A DNA stretch of 64,000 nt from Rathayibacter sp. VKM Ac-2759. Lineage in GTDB: Bacteria > Actinomycetota > Actinomycetes > Actinomycetales > Microbacteriaceae. The DNA is taken from NCBI RefSeq assembly GCF_009834225.1, contig NZ_CP047176.1:186001-250000 (forward strand), read 5' to 3'. Both the position numbers and the translations under genes were made by a program. How positions within the stretch are numbered: position 1 is the stretch's first letter; every line of letters begins with the position of its first letter. Under the pieces are notes generated by a model. It saw nothing but the letters and a program-made list of their open reading frames with translations, had not been told where the DNA came from and ran no database searches. Below, piece by piece: positions 15,002 through 23,608 of this stretch.

Positions 15002-15880
15002 ATGGAACTGCGTCAGCTCGAACACTTCCTCGCCGTGGCGAAGGAGCAGCACTTCACCCGCGCGGCGAGCGCCCTGCAGATCTCGCAGTCGGGGCTGTCG
15101 GCGTCCATCCGCGCCCTCGAGAGCGAGCTGGGCAGCCCGCTCTTCACGCGCAGCACCCGCCGGGTCGAGCTGACCCCGGCCGGGCGCGCGATGCTCGAGG
15201 AGTCGGAGCGCTCGGTGGCCAGCGCGGTCGCCGCCCGCGACGCCGTGCTCGCGGTGCAGGGAGTGCTGCGCGGGAGCCTCGCGGTCGGCACCGAGGAGTG
15301 CCTCGGTGGCGTGCACCTGCCGCGCGAGCTCGCGACCTTCCGCCGCCAGCACCCGGGGATCGCCCTGCGGCTGACGCACGACGGCTCGGGGACGCTGCTC
15401 GACTCGGTCGCCGCGGGCCGCCTCGACCTCGCGCTCGTCGCCGACATCGGCGCGACGCCGACCGGGGTGCGGACCCGGCCGCTGGCCAGCGAGGGCTTCG
15501 CGGTGCTCACGCACCCGGATCATCCGCTCGCCGACCGCGATGTCTGCCGCATCCCGGACCTCCAGGGCGAGACCGTCGTGGGCCTGCAGGAGCACTGGGG
15601 TGCGCGGCACCTGGCGGCGCAGGCGTTCGCCGAGCACGGGGTGCCGTTCGAGGTCGAGCTCGAGGTCAACGACGTGCACACGCTGCTCGACCTGGTCGAG
15701 TACGGGATGGGCGTCGCGGTGGTGCCGGCGCACTTCGGCGAGAAGCGGCCGGCGGGGCTGCGCGCGGTGCCGCTCGACGAGCCGCAGCTGGTCTGGCGGA
15801 CGATGGTGGCGGTGCCGGACCGGCCGAGCGCCGCGGCCCGGGCGTTCGTCGCGTCGCTGCCGGGCATCGCACGAGCGTGA
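15002..15880 (+). CDS. LysR family transcriptional regulator
   Basis: The 292-residue protein has the LysR N-terminal winged helix (MELRQLEHFLAVAKEQHFTR; AASALQISQSGLSASIRALE, about 20-39) and a periplasmic-binding-protein-like effector domain (about 90-290: GSLAVGTEECL, AAGRLDLALVAD, VEYGMGVAVVPAHF). LysR proteins usually control a neighbouring or divergent gene; here the flanks are TetR upstream (same strand, 43 nt away) and an aldo/keto reductase downstream on the opposite strand behind a repeat. Its target is not clear; the reductase is the nearest enzyme candidate. Confidence 0.9.
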   Translation: MELRQLEHFLAVAKEQHFTRAASALQISQSGLSASIRALESELGSPLFTRSTRRVELTPAGRAMLEESERSVASAVAARDAVLAVQGVLRGSLAVGTEECLGGVHLPRELATFRRQHPGIALRLTHDGSGTLLDSVAAGRLDLALVADIGATPTGVRTRPLASEGFAVLTHPDHPLADRDVCRIPDLQGETVVGLQEHWGARHLAAQAFAEHGVPFEVELEVNDVHTLLDLVEYGMGVAVVPAHFGEKRPAGLRAVPLDEPQLVWRTMVAVPDRPSAAARAFVASLPGIARA

Positions 15881-15933
15881 CGGGCGCTCCGCGTCGGCCG
15901 AGCAGCCCCGAAGGAGCGCACCCCCTCCTCTCG

Positions 15934-16055
15934 CTGGTCGAGTAGCCCCGGAGGGGCGTATCGAGACCCACAGGCGTCCGCACGAGCGGTCTTCAGCCGG
16001 TACTTCCGACGCAGGTGGATCTCGATACGCCCTCTCCGAGGGCTACTCGATCAGC
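15934..16055. repeat. composite inverted repeat, copy 1 (CTCGATACG family)
   Basis: A left arm (15934-15970, CTGGTCGAGTAGCCCC...) and a right arm (16014-16055, with CTCGATACGCCC and CTACTCGATCAGC) are imperfect inverted copies separated by about 43 nt. The same composite lies at 16971-17098 in the same orientation, and a right arm alone at 61408-61449. Similar sequences are common between genes in Microbacteriaceae. Confidence 0.85.
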
Positions 16056-16063
16056 GAAGCCGC

Positions 16064-16921
16064 TCACCCGAGCGAGGCCAGCTCCTCCGGGGTGAGCGTC
16101 AGGTCGGCCGCCGTGGCGGAGTCGCGGATGCTCTCGGGCCGCGAGGCGCCGGGGATGGGCAGCACGACCGGCGCCTTCGCCAGCTCCCACGCCAGGCAGA
16201 TCACCTGGGGCGAGACTCCGTGGGCCTCGGCGACCGTGCCGAACGCCGCATTGCGCGAGCCGAGCTCGGCGGCGGAGGTGATGCCTCCGAGCGGGCTCCA
16301 CGGCAGGAACGCGATGCCCAGCTCGGCGCACAGCTCGAGCTCCGGCTCGCTCGAGCGGAACGACGGCGAGAACTGGTTCTGCACCGAGACGAGGTGCGAG
16401 CCGAGGATCCCGTGCGCCTCGCGGATCTGGTCGGGGTCGGCGTTCGAGATGCCGGCGCGCACGATCACTCCCTCGTCGAGCAGCTCGACGAGCGCGCCGA
16501 TCGAGTCGGCGTACGGCACCCGCGAGTCGGGCCGGTGGTACTGGTAGAGGCCGATCGCGTCGACGCCGAGGCGCTGGGCGGACGCGCGCGCCGCCTCCTT
16601 CAGGTGCTCGGGGCGGCCGTCCTGCGTCCAGTTCTCGCCCGGGGGGCGGAGGTGCCCGCCCTTGGTCGCCACGAGGACGCCGGAGGTGTCGCCGCCGTAG
16701 CCGCGGAGCGCCTCGGCGATGAGGAGCTCGTTGTGGCCGAGGTCGCCCTCGACGGGCAGGTGGTAGGCGTCGGCCGTGTCGATCAGGGTGACGCCGGCGT
16801 CGAGGGCGGCGTGGATGGTGGCGATCGCCCGCTCGCGGTCGGGGCGGCCCTCGATCGACATCGGCATGCCGCCGAGTCCGATGGCGCCGACCTGGAGGTC
16901 GCCGATGGTGCGCTGCTTCAT
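16064..16921 (-). CDS. aldo/keto reductase
   Basis: The 285-residue protein has a TIM-barrel AKR fold with the catalytic tetrad visible as Asp48 and Tyr53 (LIDTADAYH), Lys87 (VATKGGH) and His129 (YQYHRPD), and the C-terminal NADPH-binding segment VLPIPGASRPESI. It reduces aldehydes or ketones with NADPH; the substrate is unknown. The ATG start gives MKQRTIGDLQVGAIGLG, the family N-terminus. The gene is bracketed by two direct copies of a composite palindromic repeat, which could allow excision or record a past duplication next to the second aldo/keto reductase. Confidence 0.9.
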   Translation of the reverse strand: MKQRTIGDLQVGAIGLGGMPMSIEGRPDRERAIATIHAALDAGVTLIDTADAYHLPVEGDLGHNELLIAEALRGYGGDTSGVLVATKGGHLRPPGENWTQDGRPEHLKEAARASAQRLGVDAIGLYQYHRPDSRVPYADSIGALVELLDEGVIVRAGISNADPDQIREAHGILGSHLVSVQNQFSPSFRSSEPELELCAELGIAFLPWSPLGGITSAAELGSRNAAFGTVAEAHGVSPQVICLAWELAKAPVVLPIPGASRPESIRDSATAADLTLTPEELASLG

Positions 16922-16970
16922 GGGTGTGGTCCTTCGTGTGTGCGTGAGTGGGGAGTGGAACGTCAGCTCG

Positions 16971-17098
16971 CTGGTCGAGCCCGCAGCCCCGCAGGGGCGT
17001 CTCGAGACCCCGCCACCACCAGCAGGATCGGTCTGCAGACTCGGCTGCCGGAGTCGGTGGATCTCGATACGCCCGCTGCGCGGGCTACTCGATCAGCA
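16971..17098. repeat. composite inverted repeat, copy 2 (CTCGATACG family)
   Basis: Left arm 16971-17011 (CTGGTCGAGCCCGCAGCCCC...) and right arm 17056-17098 (GGTGGATCTCGATACGCCCG...) are imperfect inverted copies. The order and orientation match copy 1 at 15934-16055, so the two composites are direct repeats around the aldo/keto reductase. It fills most of the gap between the two reductase genes. Confidence 0.85.
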
Positions 17099-17127
17099 AG
17101 GGGTGCGGTGCGGTCAGGCGACGGTCG

Positions 17128-18135
17128 TCACCAGGCGTAGTCCTCCGGTGCCGTGCGGTGGCCGGGGAAGATCTCGTCGAGGCGGGCCAGGTCGTCGGAG
17201 TCGAGGGTGATGTCGACGGCGGCGACCGCGCTCTCGAGCTGCTCCATCGTGCGGGGCCCGGTGATCGGGCCGGTCACTCCCGGCTGGTGCAGGAGCCACG
17301 CGAGCGCCAGCTCTCCCGGCGCGATGCCGCGCTCGCGGGCGAACGCCTCGTACTGCTCGAGCGCGGGGCGGTGCTTCTCGATCGCCTCGAGACCGCGGGC
17401 CGAGGTGCGGCGGCTCCCCGACTCCGTCTTCTCGAGCACGCCGCCCAGGAGCCCGCCCTGCAGCGGCGACCAGGGGATGACGCCGAGGCCGTAGTGGCGC
17501 GCCGCGGGCAGCACCTCGCGCTCGATGTCGCGCACGGTGAGGTTGTAGATCGACTGCTCCGAGGCGAGACCGGTGAAGTGCCGCGCCTTCGCCGCCTCCT
17601 GAGCCTGCGCGATGTGCCAGCCGGCGAAGTTGCTCGAGCCCACGTAGAGGACCTTGCCCTGCTGCACGGCGACCTCCATCGCCTGCCAGATCTCGTCCCA
17701 CGGCGTCGTGCGGTCGACGTGGTGGAACTGGTACAGGTCGATGTGATCGGTCTGCAGGCGGCGCAGGCTGTCGTCGAGCGCGCGGCGCAGGGTGAGCGCC
17801 GAGAGGCGGCCGCCGTTGGGCCAGGAGTCGCGGCCGCGCTCGGAGCCGGGGGCCGCGTACTGCTCCATGTCGCCGAAGAACTTGGTCGCCAGCACCGTGC
17901 GCTCGCGGCGCTCGCCGCCCTGCGCGAACCAGCGGCCGACGATCTCCTCGGTCGCGCCGCGGGCGCCCTCGCCGCCGTAGACGTTGGCGGTGTCGAAGAA
18001 GTTGACGCCGAGCGCGTGCGCGCGGTCCATGATCGCGAACGAGTCGGGCTCGGTGGTCTCGGGCCCGAAGTTCATGGTGCCGAGGATCGCGCGGGAGACG
18101 GACAGGCCGGTGCGGCCGAGATGCGTGTACTGCAT
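17128..18135 (-). CDS. aldo/keto reductase (AKR, YajO/Gpr-like)
   Basis: This 335-residue AKR begins MQYTHLGRTGLSVSRAILGT and shows the tetrad Asp48/Tyr53 (FFDTANVYGGG-type loop), Lys85 (LATKFFG) and His138/139 (LYQFHHVD). The length and the C-terminal ITGPRTMEQLESAV fit the longer AKR branch that includes YajO and Gpr. It is NADPH-dependent, carbonyl substrate unknown. The start is the ATG at 18135; the 48 upstream in-frame residues are low-complexity. It shares little identity by eye with the 285-residue AKR, so it is a different subfamily and not a tandem duplicate. Confidence 0.88.
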   Translation of the reverse strand: MQYTHLGRTGLSVSRAILGTMNFGPETTEPDSFAIMDRAHALGVNFFDTANVYGGEGARGATEEIVGRWFAQGGERRERTVLATKFFGDMEQYAAPGSERGRDSWPNGGRLSALTLRRALDDSLRRLQTDHIDLYQFHHVDRTTPWDEIWQAMEVAVQQGKVLYVGSSNFAGWHIAQAQEAAKARHFTGLASEQSIYNLTVRDIEREVLPAARHYGLGVIPWSPLQGGLLGGVLEKTESGSRRTSARGLEAIEKHRPALEQYEAFARERGIAPGELALAWLLHQPGVTGPITGPRTMEQLESAVAAVDITLDSDDLARLDEIFPGHRTAPEDYAW

Positions 18136-18263
18136 GCCCCCAGCCAACGCCTCCCCTGCGCAGGTGTCCAACAGGGAGGCGCGATGGGATTCAGCGACGG
18201 TGGAGGTGAATGGCGGCGGCGGGGTGCCGGATCGGCGCCGCCGGCCCCGGCTAGAGTCGCGGG

Positions 18264-18869
18264 ATGGCCACCTGGACACTTCCGCAGCGCTCCGTCATCG
18301 CCCTCGCGTCGGTGCTGCTGCTGGCCGGGTGCACGTCGGCGCCCGAGATCGCGGTGACGTCGGGGGCGGTGGCTCCGTCGTCGTCGGAGTCGCCCGCCGA
18401 GGCCGCTCCCGCCGAGACGGACGCGGAGCGGCGACCGGTCCCGAGCGTCACGGTCGCCCCGGAGCCGGTCGTGACCACGCCCGAGCCCGTCCCCGCGACC
18501 GGGGTGTGCGAGATCAGGTACCTCGACGCGGCCGAGTCCGGCACGATCGGCGGCCTCGACATCGAGGTCGTGCGCGACCGCGGCTCGCGCACCGGCGCGA
18601 CCGGCGAGGTGACGACCGGGTCCGACGGGAGTCCCGCCTCCTACCTTGTGGCCGCCGGCGACGTGAGCGAGAACATCGCCGATCGCTTCTGCGTCAGCTC
18701 GGAGTTCCTCGACGTGCTCAACTCGGTGCGCCGCGACGGCGTCACGATCGACAGCCTGTTCGCGGGCGACACCCTCAACCTGAGCCCGTCGACCGTGACG
18801 AGCGTCGGCACGCAGAACGGGCGCGTCCTCGAGAACGCCGAGCCCGAGCCGCTCCCGACCCAGGACTGA
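18264..18869 (+). CDS. lipoprotein with a C-terminal LysM-like domain
   Basis: The 201-residue protein has a lipoprotein signal ending LLLAGC (Cys23), a Pro/Ala/Glu-rich linker and a C-terminal domain whose order SYLVAAGDVSENIADRFCV, FLDVLNS, LFAGDTLNL matches LysM peptidoglycan-binding modules (Y-x-V-x-x-G-D, then N and L-x-x-G-D-x-L). It also has two cysteines (about 83 and 144) that may pair. It is likely anchored outside the membrane and touches the cell wall. The ATG lies 6 nt after a TAGAGT -10 box (18252-18257), suggesting leaderless expression. It is a single gene ended by a palindrome shared with the downstream convergent operon. Confidence 0.8.
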   Translation: MATWTLPQRSVIALASVLLLAGCTSAPEIAVTSGAVAPSSSESPAEAAPAETDAERRPVPSVTVAPEPVVTTPEPVPATGVCEIRYLDAAESGTIGGLDIEVVRDRGSRTGATGEVTTGSDGSPASYLVAAGDVSENIADRFCVSSEFLDVLNSVRRDGVTIDSLFAGDTLNLSPSTVTSVGTQNGRVLENAEPEPLPTQD

Positions 18870-18878
18870 GCCTGGCCC

Positions 18879-18934
18879 TCCACCCCTCAGGAGTCGTCGT
18901 ACTCGGGTACCGACGACGACTCGTGAGGAGTGGA
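18879..18934. terminator. bidirectional hairpin, GTCGTACTCG palindrome family
   Basis: Arms 18879-18900 and 18913-18934 pair at 20 of 22 positions. The element sits between convergent genes ending at 18869 and 18961. Its sequence (CAGGAGTCGTCGTACTCGGG, then GTGGAACGGT) matches the element at 21151-21209. Confidence 0.8.
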
Positions 18935-18960
18935 ACGGTCCACCCCGGGTGGAGGTGTGC

Positions 18961-19320
18961 TCAGAGCCCGATGACGCCGACGAACGCGGCCGACAGGGCG
19001 AGGGTGCCGGCGAAGCCGAGCGCACGGCCGCGGCGGCGGGCGGCGTCCTCGAGCCAGGGCAGCGAGCCCCAGCGCAGCACCGCGCCGGCCGTCCCCGCTG
19101 CCACGACCCCCACCAGCACGAGCCACGGGACGACGGTCAGCAGCGTCCAGTCGGCGAACGCGCGCACCAGCAGCAGCACGGCGATCGCCTCGACGCCGCG
19201 GGCGAGCACGCGGAGGCGGTCGCGGTCGAGGAGGGCCGCCCGGAGCGGGAGTGTCCCGAGCGCGAAGCGGACGGCCGTGTAGGCGGCGACGACCAGCGTG
19301 ATGACGGTGGCGAGGATCAC
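18961..19320 (-). CDS. small integral membrane protein
   Basis: The 119-residue protein has four hydrophobic segments (ILATVITLVVAAYTAVRFAL, VEAIAVLLLVRAF, LLTVVPWLVLVGVVAAGTAGA and GFAGTLALSAAFVGVIGL). No family is recognised. The start is the GTG that overlaps the stop of the serine hydrolase (GTGA), so it is the third gene of the ArsR-hydrolase-membrane operon. Partnership with the hydrolase is inferred from coupling. Confidence 0.75.
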   Translation of the reverse strand: MILATVITLVVAAYTAVRFALGTLPLRAALLDRDRLRVLARGVEAIAVLLLVRAFADWTLLTVVPWLVLVGVVAAGTAGAVLRWGSLPWLEDAARRRGRALGFAGTLALSAAFVGVIGL

Positions 19321-20396
19321 GAGTCCTCCTCCAGCACCTGGGCGAGCAGGCGCATCCCGAGGCCGTCGACCGAGCTCGCGGTGTTCCCGTTGACGAACAC
19401 GGCGACGCCGCGCTCCCTGTCCATCGCGAGCATCGTCGCGTAGCCGGCGGTGCCTCCGTTGTGCCACGTCGCCGAGCCGCCGCCCTCCGTGCCGGAGGTG
19501 AACCAGGCCAGCCCGATGCGGGCGCCGTCGCCCGCGTCGAACCGCGGATCGAGCACCTCGGCGGCCGGGACGCCGAGTGCCGGGTCGTCGGTCAGCAGCG
19601 CCTCGGCGTACCGGGCCATGTCGGCGGCGGTCGAGCGCACGCCTCCCGCCGGCGCGTAGCCCTCGAGGGTCCAGGCGTCGACGGCGCGGCCCGTCTCGGA
19701 GTAGCCGGTCGGCGCGCCGGGCGCGAGGGCGTCGGCGGTGGTCGGGACCGAGCTCGCGTGCATCCCGAGCGGCGAGAAGACGCGGTCGCGGAGCAGGTCG
19801 GCGTACTCGACGCCCTCGGCGCGGGCGACGGCCTGCCCGAGGACGGCGGCGCCGAGGTTGGAGTACGCGACCTCGCCGTCACCCAGCGGAGCCGCGGCCG
19901 CGTGGCGGAGGGCGTCCTCCGCCGAGAACGTGGCGTACGGATCCGCGCCCCGCAGCTGGGCGAGCACCGTCACGGCGGTGTCGCGGAGGTCGGAGGAGAG
20001 GCGGGGCAGCCCGGAGCGGTGGCTCGCGAGCTCCTCGAGGGTGCCGGGGAAGCTGCCGAGCTCGGCGTGCTCGGCCGCGGGGTCGTCGAGGGCGACGGTC
20101 CCGTCCGCTGCGCTCTGGGCGAGGAGGAGCGCCGTCATGGTCTTGGTCACCGAGCCGATCTCGACCTCGGTGCTCTCGTCGGCGCCGAGTCCGGCGAAGC
20201 GGACGCCCTCGGGGGTGACGACGGCGGCGACGAGCTGGTCGCGCGCGCCTGCGTCGGCGTTCGCGTGCAGCCAGTCGGCGATCCCGGCGTCGCCGGTGCG
20301 CTCGGCCGAGAGGGTCGGAGCGGCGGGGCGCAGCAGCAGGCCGCCGGCCAGGACAGCGAGGGCCGCGGCTCCGGCGGCGATCGTCAGGCGTTTCAT
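19317..20396 (-). CDS. serine hydrolase of the beta-lactamase/class C family
   Basis: The protein has about 359 residues, with an N-terminal membrane or signal segment (AAGAAALAVLAGGLLLRPAA) and a penicillin-binding/beta-lactamase fold. The motifs are SVTK (SxxK, about 82-85), YSN (about 179-181) and HNGG (about 313-316) in the KTG position. Such proteins act as D-aminopeptidases, esterases or carboxypeptidases outside the membrane; resistance to beta-lactams is not implied. Its ATG overlaps the stop of the ArsR-type regulator (ATGA) and its stop overlaps the next start. It is likely repressed by that regulator. Confidence 0.88.
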   Translation of the reverse strand: MKRLTIAAGAAALAVLAGGLLLRPAAPTLSAERTGDAGIADWLHANADAGARDQLVAAVVTPEGVRFAGLGADESTEVEIGSVTKTMTALLLAQSAADGTVALDDPAAEHAELGSFPGTLEELASHRSGLPRLSSDLRDTAVTVLAQLRGADPYATFSAEDALRHAAAAPLGDGEVAYSNLGAAVLGQAVARAEGVEYADLLRDRVFSPLGMHASSVPTTADALAPGAPTGYSETGRAVDAWTLEGYAPAGGVRSTAADMARYAEALLTDDPALGVPAAEVLDPRFDAGDGARIGLAWFTSGTEGGGSATWHNGGTAGYATMLAMDRERGVAVFVNGNTASSVDGLGMRLLAQVLEEDS

Positions 20397-20941
20397 CGAG
20401 GACCTCCCGAGGCGAGCAGGATCACGAGCAGCGGCACGAGGCGCTCGGGCGGGATGCTGTAGCGGCCCCGGCCGCGCGCCTGGAGCCAGCCGGCCGCGAC
20501 GAGCTGGTTGACGTGGTGGTAGATCTGACCGGTCGTGCCGGCTCCCTCGCTCTCGGCGAGCTGGGCGACGGTCTCGACTCCGCCGGCGATCGACTGCAGG
20601 AACCGCAGGCGCACCGGGCTCCCGAGCGCCGCCAGCGCGGCCGGCCCCGGGGTCGAGCCCCAGTCGCGCTCGAAGAAGGCGTCGGTGCTGAGCCCGTACT
20701 GCCACTCGACGGGGCCGGCCGGGGTGCCGACCGCACCGGCGAAGACGACGCCGCCGGGTGCGGGCAGGCGCTCCTTGAGCGCGGTGAGGGCCCAGAAGGG
20801 GTCGGTGCTGGACGGGTCGGTGCCGGCTCTCCCCGCGGAGGCGCCGGCGGCCGCCGCGACGGCCCCCGCGTTCTCGAGGCGGTCGAGCCGCTCCCGGAGC
20901 TCGTCGAGCTCGGCGGCGAGGTCGCGCGGGGCTGCTGTCAT
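20393..20941 (-). CDS. ArsR-like winged-helix regulator
   Basis: The 182-residue protein has an N-terminal coiled segment (AELDELRERLDRLENAG) that could dimerise, a middle domain, and a C-terminal winged helix with the ArsR-like order LAALGSPVRLRFLQSIAGG, VAQLAES, GQIYHHVNQLVAAGWLQARG. There are no clustered metal-binding cysteines, so a metal effector is unlikely. It leads an operon with an exported serine hydrolase and a membrane protein, all with overlapping start and stop codons. A perfect 18-bp palindrome lies 18 nt upstream of its ATG, indicating autoregulation. Confidence 0.85.
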   Translation of the reverse strand: MTAAPRDLAAELDELRERLDRLENAGAVAAAAGASAGRAGTDPSSTDPFWALTALKERLPAPGGVVFAGAVGTPAGPVEWQYGLSTDAFFERDWGSTPGPAALAALGSPVRLRFLQSIAGGVETVAQLAESEGAGTTGQIYHHVNQLVAAGWLQARGRGRYSIPPERLVPLLVILLASGGPR

Positions 20942-20959
20942 GCCTCGACTATTGCAAAC

Positions 20960-20977
20960 CTTCCGTAATTACGGAAG
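20960..20977. promoter_or_regulatory. 18-bp perfect palindromic operator
   Basis: CTTCCGTAATTACGGAAG is a perfect 18-bp palindrome directly upstream of the ArsR-like gene, next to a TGCAAT -10-like sequence. Its AT-rich centre stands out from the GC-rich surroundings. It is most likely the binding site of the adjacent regulator. Confidence 0.8.
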
Positions 20978-20995
20978 TCGCGCCGGAATCCACAC

Positions 20996-21209
20996 TCCAG
21001 AAGTTGTCGCACTCGACGCCGAGTGCGACAACTTCTGGACAGTCGCGCACGCCGCCGTCCGCTCAGGCCGATCGAGACTCCAGAAGTTGTCGCACTGGCG
21101 CTCGAGTGCGACAACTCCTGGACAGTGGGCGTGAGACCCGGATCCCGGCGTCCACTCCTCAGGAGTTGTCGTACTGGGCACCCGAGTACGACGACTCCTG
21201 GAGGGTGGA
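20996..21209. repeat. array of three spaced palindromes downstream of purL
   Basis: Palindrome A (20996-21039) has a perfect 20-bp stem (left arm TCCAGAAGTTGTCGCACTCG, loop ACGC). B (21079-21122) is a close copy. C (21151-21209) is a longer variant with GTACTCG/CGAGTAC arms matching 18879-18934. Spacing between A and B is 39 nt. C lies 17 nt after the purL stop, so at least C should act as a terminator for purL. Confidence 0.85.
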
Positions 21210-21226
21210 ACGGTTCAGCCGCGCAC

Positions 21227-23512
21227 TCAGCCGAAGTGAGCGGGCAGCACGGCGCCGTTCACGGCGCGCAGCTCGTCGAGCGGGAGCGTGAACAGACCCT
21301 GCACCTCGACCACGGGGCTCTCCGCGTCCGTCACGCCGATGCGCAGCACCGGGTAGCCCCGGCCCTCGCACAGCCCGCGGAACTTCACGTCGTCCTCGCG
21401 CGGCACCGACACGAGCACGCGGCCCGTCGACTCCGAGAAGAGGGCGGCCGTCGCGTCGACGCCGTCGCGCTCCATCAGCTCGTCCAGCCAGATCCGCACG
21501 CCCACGCCGAAGCGCAGTGCCGACTCGGCGAGAGCGACGACGAGTCCGCCGTCGGCGAGGTCGTGCGCGGAGGCGAGCAGCGACTCCGTGGAGCCCGCCG
21601 CGATCAGCTCGGCGAGGGCCTTCTCGGCCGCGAGGTCGAGCTGCGGAGGCCGTCCGCCCAGGTGGTCGTGCACGGTCCCGGCCCACGCGGAGCCGTCGAG
21701 CTCGTCGCGGGTGACGCCGAGGAGGTACACGTTGTCGCCCTCGTCCTGCCAGCCCGAGGGGATCCTCCGCGCGACGTCGTCGATCACGCCGAGCACGCCG
21801 ACGACGGGGGTCGGGAAGATCGGCACGTCGCCGGTCTGGTTGTAGAACGAGACGTTGCCGCCGGTGACGGGGATCTCGAGCTCGAGGCACGCGTCGGCGA
21901 GGGCGCCGACGGCCTCGCGGAACTGCCACATCACCTCGGGGTTCTCGGGGCTGCCGAAGTTGAGGCAGTCCGAGACGGCGACGGGCGTCGCACCGGTCAC
22001 GGCGACGTTGCGGAACGCCTCCGCCAGCGCGAGACGAGCGCCCTGCGCCGGGTCGAGCTGGCACCAGCGGCCGTTGGCGTCGGTGGCGACCGCGAAGCCG
22101 AGCCCCGACTCCTCGTCGACGCGGATCATGCCTCCGTCGTCGGGGTAGCTGAGCGCCGTGTTGCCGAGCACGTAGCGGTCGTACTGCGAGGTGATCCAGC
22201 CCTTGTCGGCGAGGTTCGCCGAGCCGAGCAGCGCGAGGGTCTCGGCGCGCAGCGCATCGCCGTCGCTCGAGCGGGGGAGGCGCGAGGACGAGTCGGCCTG
22301 GAGGGCGTCCAGCCACGCCGGGTACTCGATCGGCCGCTCGTAGACCGGGCCGTCGACGGCCACGGTGCGCGGGTCGACGTTGACGATCTCCTCGCCGTGC
22401 CAGTGGATGATCAGGCGTCCGGAGTCGGTGACCTCTCCCAGCACGCTGGTCTCGACGTCCCACTTGCCGACGACCTCGAGGAACGCGTCGAGCTTGTCGG
22501 GCGTGACGACCGCCATCATCCGCTCCTGCGACTCCGACATGAGGATCTCCTCGGCCGTGAGCGAGGGGTCGCGCAGCAGCACCGAGTCGAGCTCGATGAA
22601 CATGCCGCCGTCGCCGTTCGAGGCGAGCTCGGAGGTGGCGCAGGAGATGCCCGCGGCGCCGAGATCCTGGATGCCCTCGACCAGGTCCTTGCGGAACAGC
22701 TCGAGGCAGCACTCGATGAGCACCTTCTCGGCGAACGGGTCGCCGACCTGCACCGCGGGGCGCTTGGTCGGGCCGCCGTCGGCGAAGGTGTCGGAGGCGA
22801 GGATCGACGCGCCGCCGATGCCGTCGCCGCCGGTGCGCGCCCCGAAGAGCACGACCTTGTTGCCGACGCCGCGGGCGTTCGCGAGGTGCAGATCCTCGTG
22901 GCGGAGCACGCCGACCGCGAGGGCGTTCACGAGCGGGTTTCCCTGGTAGACGGAGTCGAAGTAGGTCTCGCCGCCGATGTTGGGGAGGCCCAGGCAGTTG
23001 CCGTAGAACGAGATGCCGGCGACCACGCCGTGCACGACGCGCGCCGTGTCGGGGTCGTCGATCGCCCCGAAGCGCAGCGCGTCCATGATCGCGACCGGCC
23101 GAGCGCCCATCGAGATGATGTCGCGGACGATGCCGCCCACTCCGGTCGCCGCGCCCTGGAACGGCTCGATGTAGCTGGGGTGGTTGTGGCTCTCGATCTT
23201 GAAGGTGACGGCCCAGCCCTCGCCGACGTCCACGACTCCGGCGTTCTCGCCCATGCCGACCATGAGGTTCTTCTTCATGGCGGGCGACACCTTCTGCCCG
23301 AACTGGCGGAGGTACATCTTCGACGACTTGTACGAGCAGTGCTCGCTCCACATCACCGAGTACATGGCCAGCTCGCCGCTCGTGGGGCGGCGGCCGAGGA
23401 TCTCGCGGATGCTCGCGTACTCGTCCGGCTTGAGGCCCAGGGCGGCGTAGGGCTGCTCGCGCTCGGGCGTCGCCTCGGCGTTCGCGGTGGTGTCGGGGAC
23501 GCTGTGTGCCAT
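21227..23512 (-). CDS. purL: phosphoribosylformylglycinamidine synthase subunit PurL
   Basis: The 761-residue protein has the length of small-type PurL, which works with PurQ and PurS. Visible motifs are [12 protein letters not shown] (about 46-57), [20 protein letters not shown] (nucleotide/Mg binding) and the second AIR-synthetase-type domain. It converts FGAR to FGAM using ATP and ammonia supplied by PurQ (step 4 of purine synthesis). The start MAHSVPDTT is the ATG at 23512 with a GGAG 10 nt upstream; an open frame continues further upstream but is not conserved-looking. Unusually, purS-purQ lie 13 kb away. Confidence 0.96.
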   Translation of the reverse strand: MAHSVPDTTANAEATPEREQPYAALGLKPDEYASIREILGRRPTSGELAMYSVMWSEHCSYKSSKMYLRQFGQKVSPAMKKNLMVGMGENAGVVDVGEGWAVTFKIESHNHPSYIEPFQGAATGVGGIVRDIISMGARPVAIMDALRFGAIDDPDTARVVHGVVAGISFYGNCLGLPNIGGETYFDSVYQGNPLVNALAVGVLRHEDLHLANARGVGNKVVLFGARTGGDGIGGASILASDTFADGGPTKRPAVQVGDPFAEKVLIECCLELFRKDLVEGIQDLGAAGISCATSELASNGDGGMFIELDSVLLRDPSLTAEEILMSESQERMMAVVTPDKLDAFLEVVGKWDVETSVLGEVTDSGRLIIHWHGEEIVNVDPRTVAVDGPVYERPIEYPAWLDALQADSSSRLPRSSDGDALRAETLALLGSANLADKGWITSQYDRYVLGNTALSYPDDGGMIRVDEESGLGFAVATDANGRWCQLDPAQGARLALAEAFRNVAVTGATPVAVSDCLNFGSPENPEVMWQFREAVGALADACLELEIPVTGGNVSFYNQTGDVPIFPTPVVGVLGVIDDVARRIPSGWQDEGDNVYLLGVTRDELDGSAWAGTVHDHLGGRPPQLDLAAEKALAELIAAGSTESLLASAHDLADGGLVVALAESALRFGVGVRIWLDELMERDGVDATAALFSESTGRVLVSVPREDDVKFRGLCEGRGYPVLRIGVTDAESPVVEVQGLFTLPLDELRAVNGAVLPAHFG

Positions 23513-23608
23513 GGCTCGAGGGCTCCAGGAGAGGGGGGCGGGATGCGCGACGATCCTACCGGCCGCCGGATGCGGGCCAGGGGGAGTCGCCCGCCTAGGC
23601 TCGGGCGG

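Noticed and set aside
20996..21209. CRISPR-like pattern of three repeats with about 38-nt gaps
   Set aside because: The units are perfect palindromes that diverge in the third copy, a relative sits alone at 18879, the count is only three, and no cas genes are present. Terminator-type or dispersed palindromic repeats explain it better.
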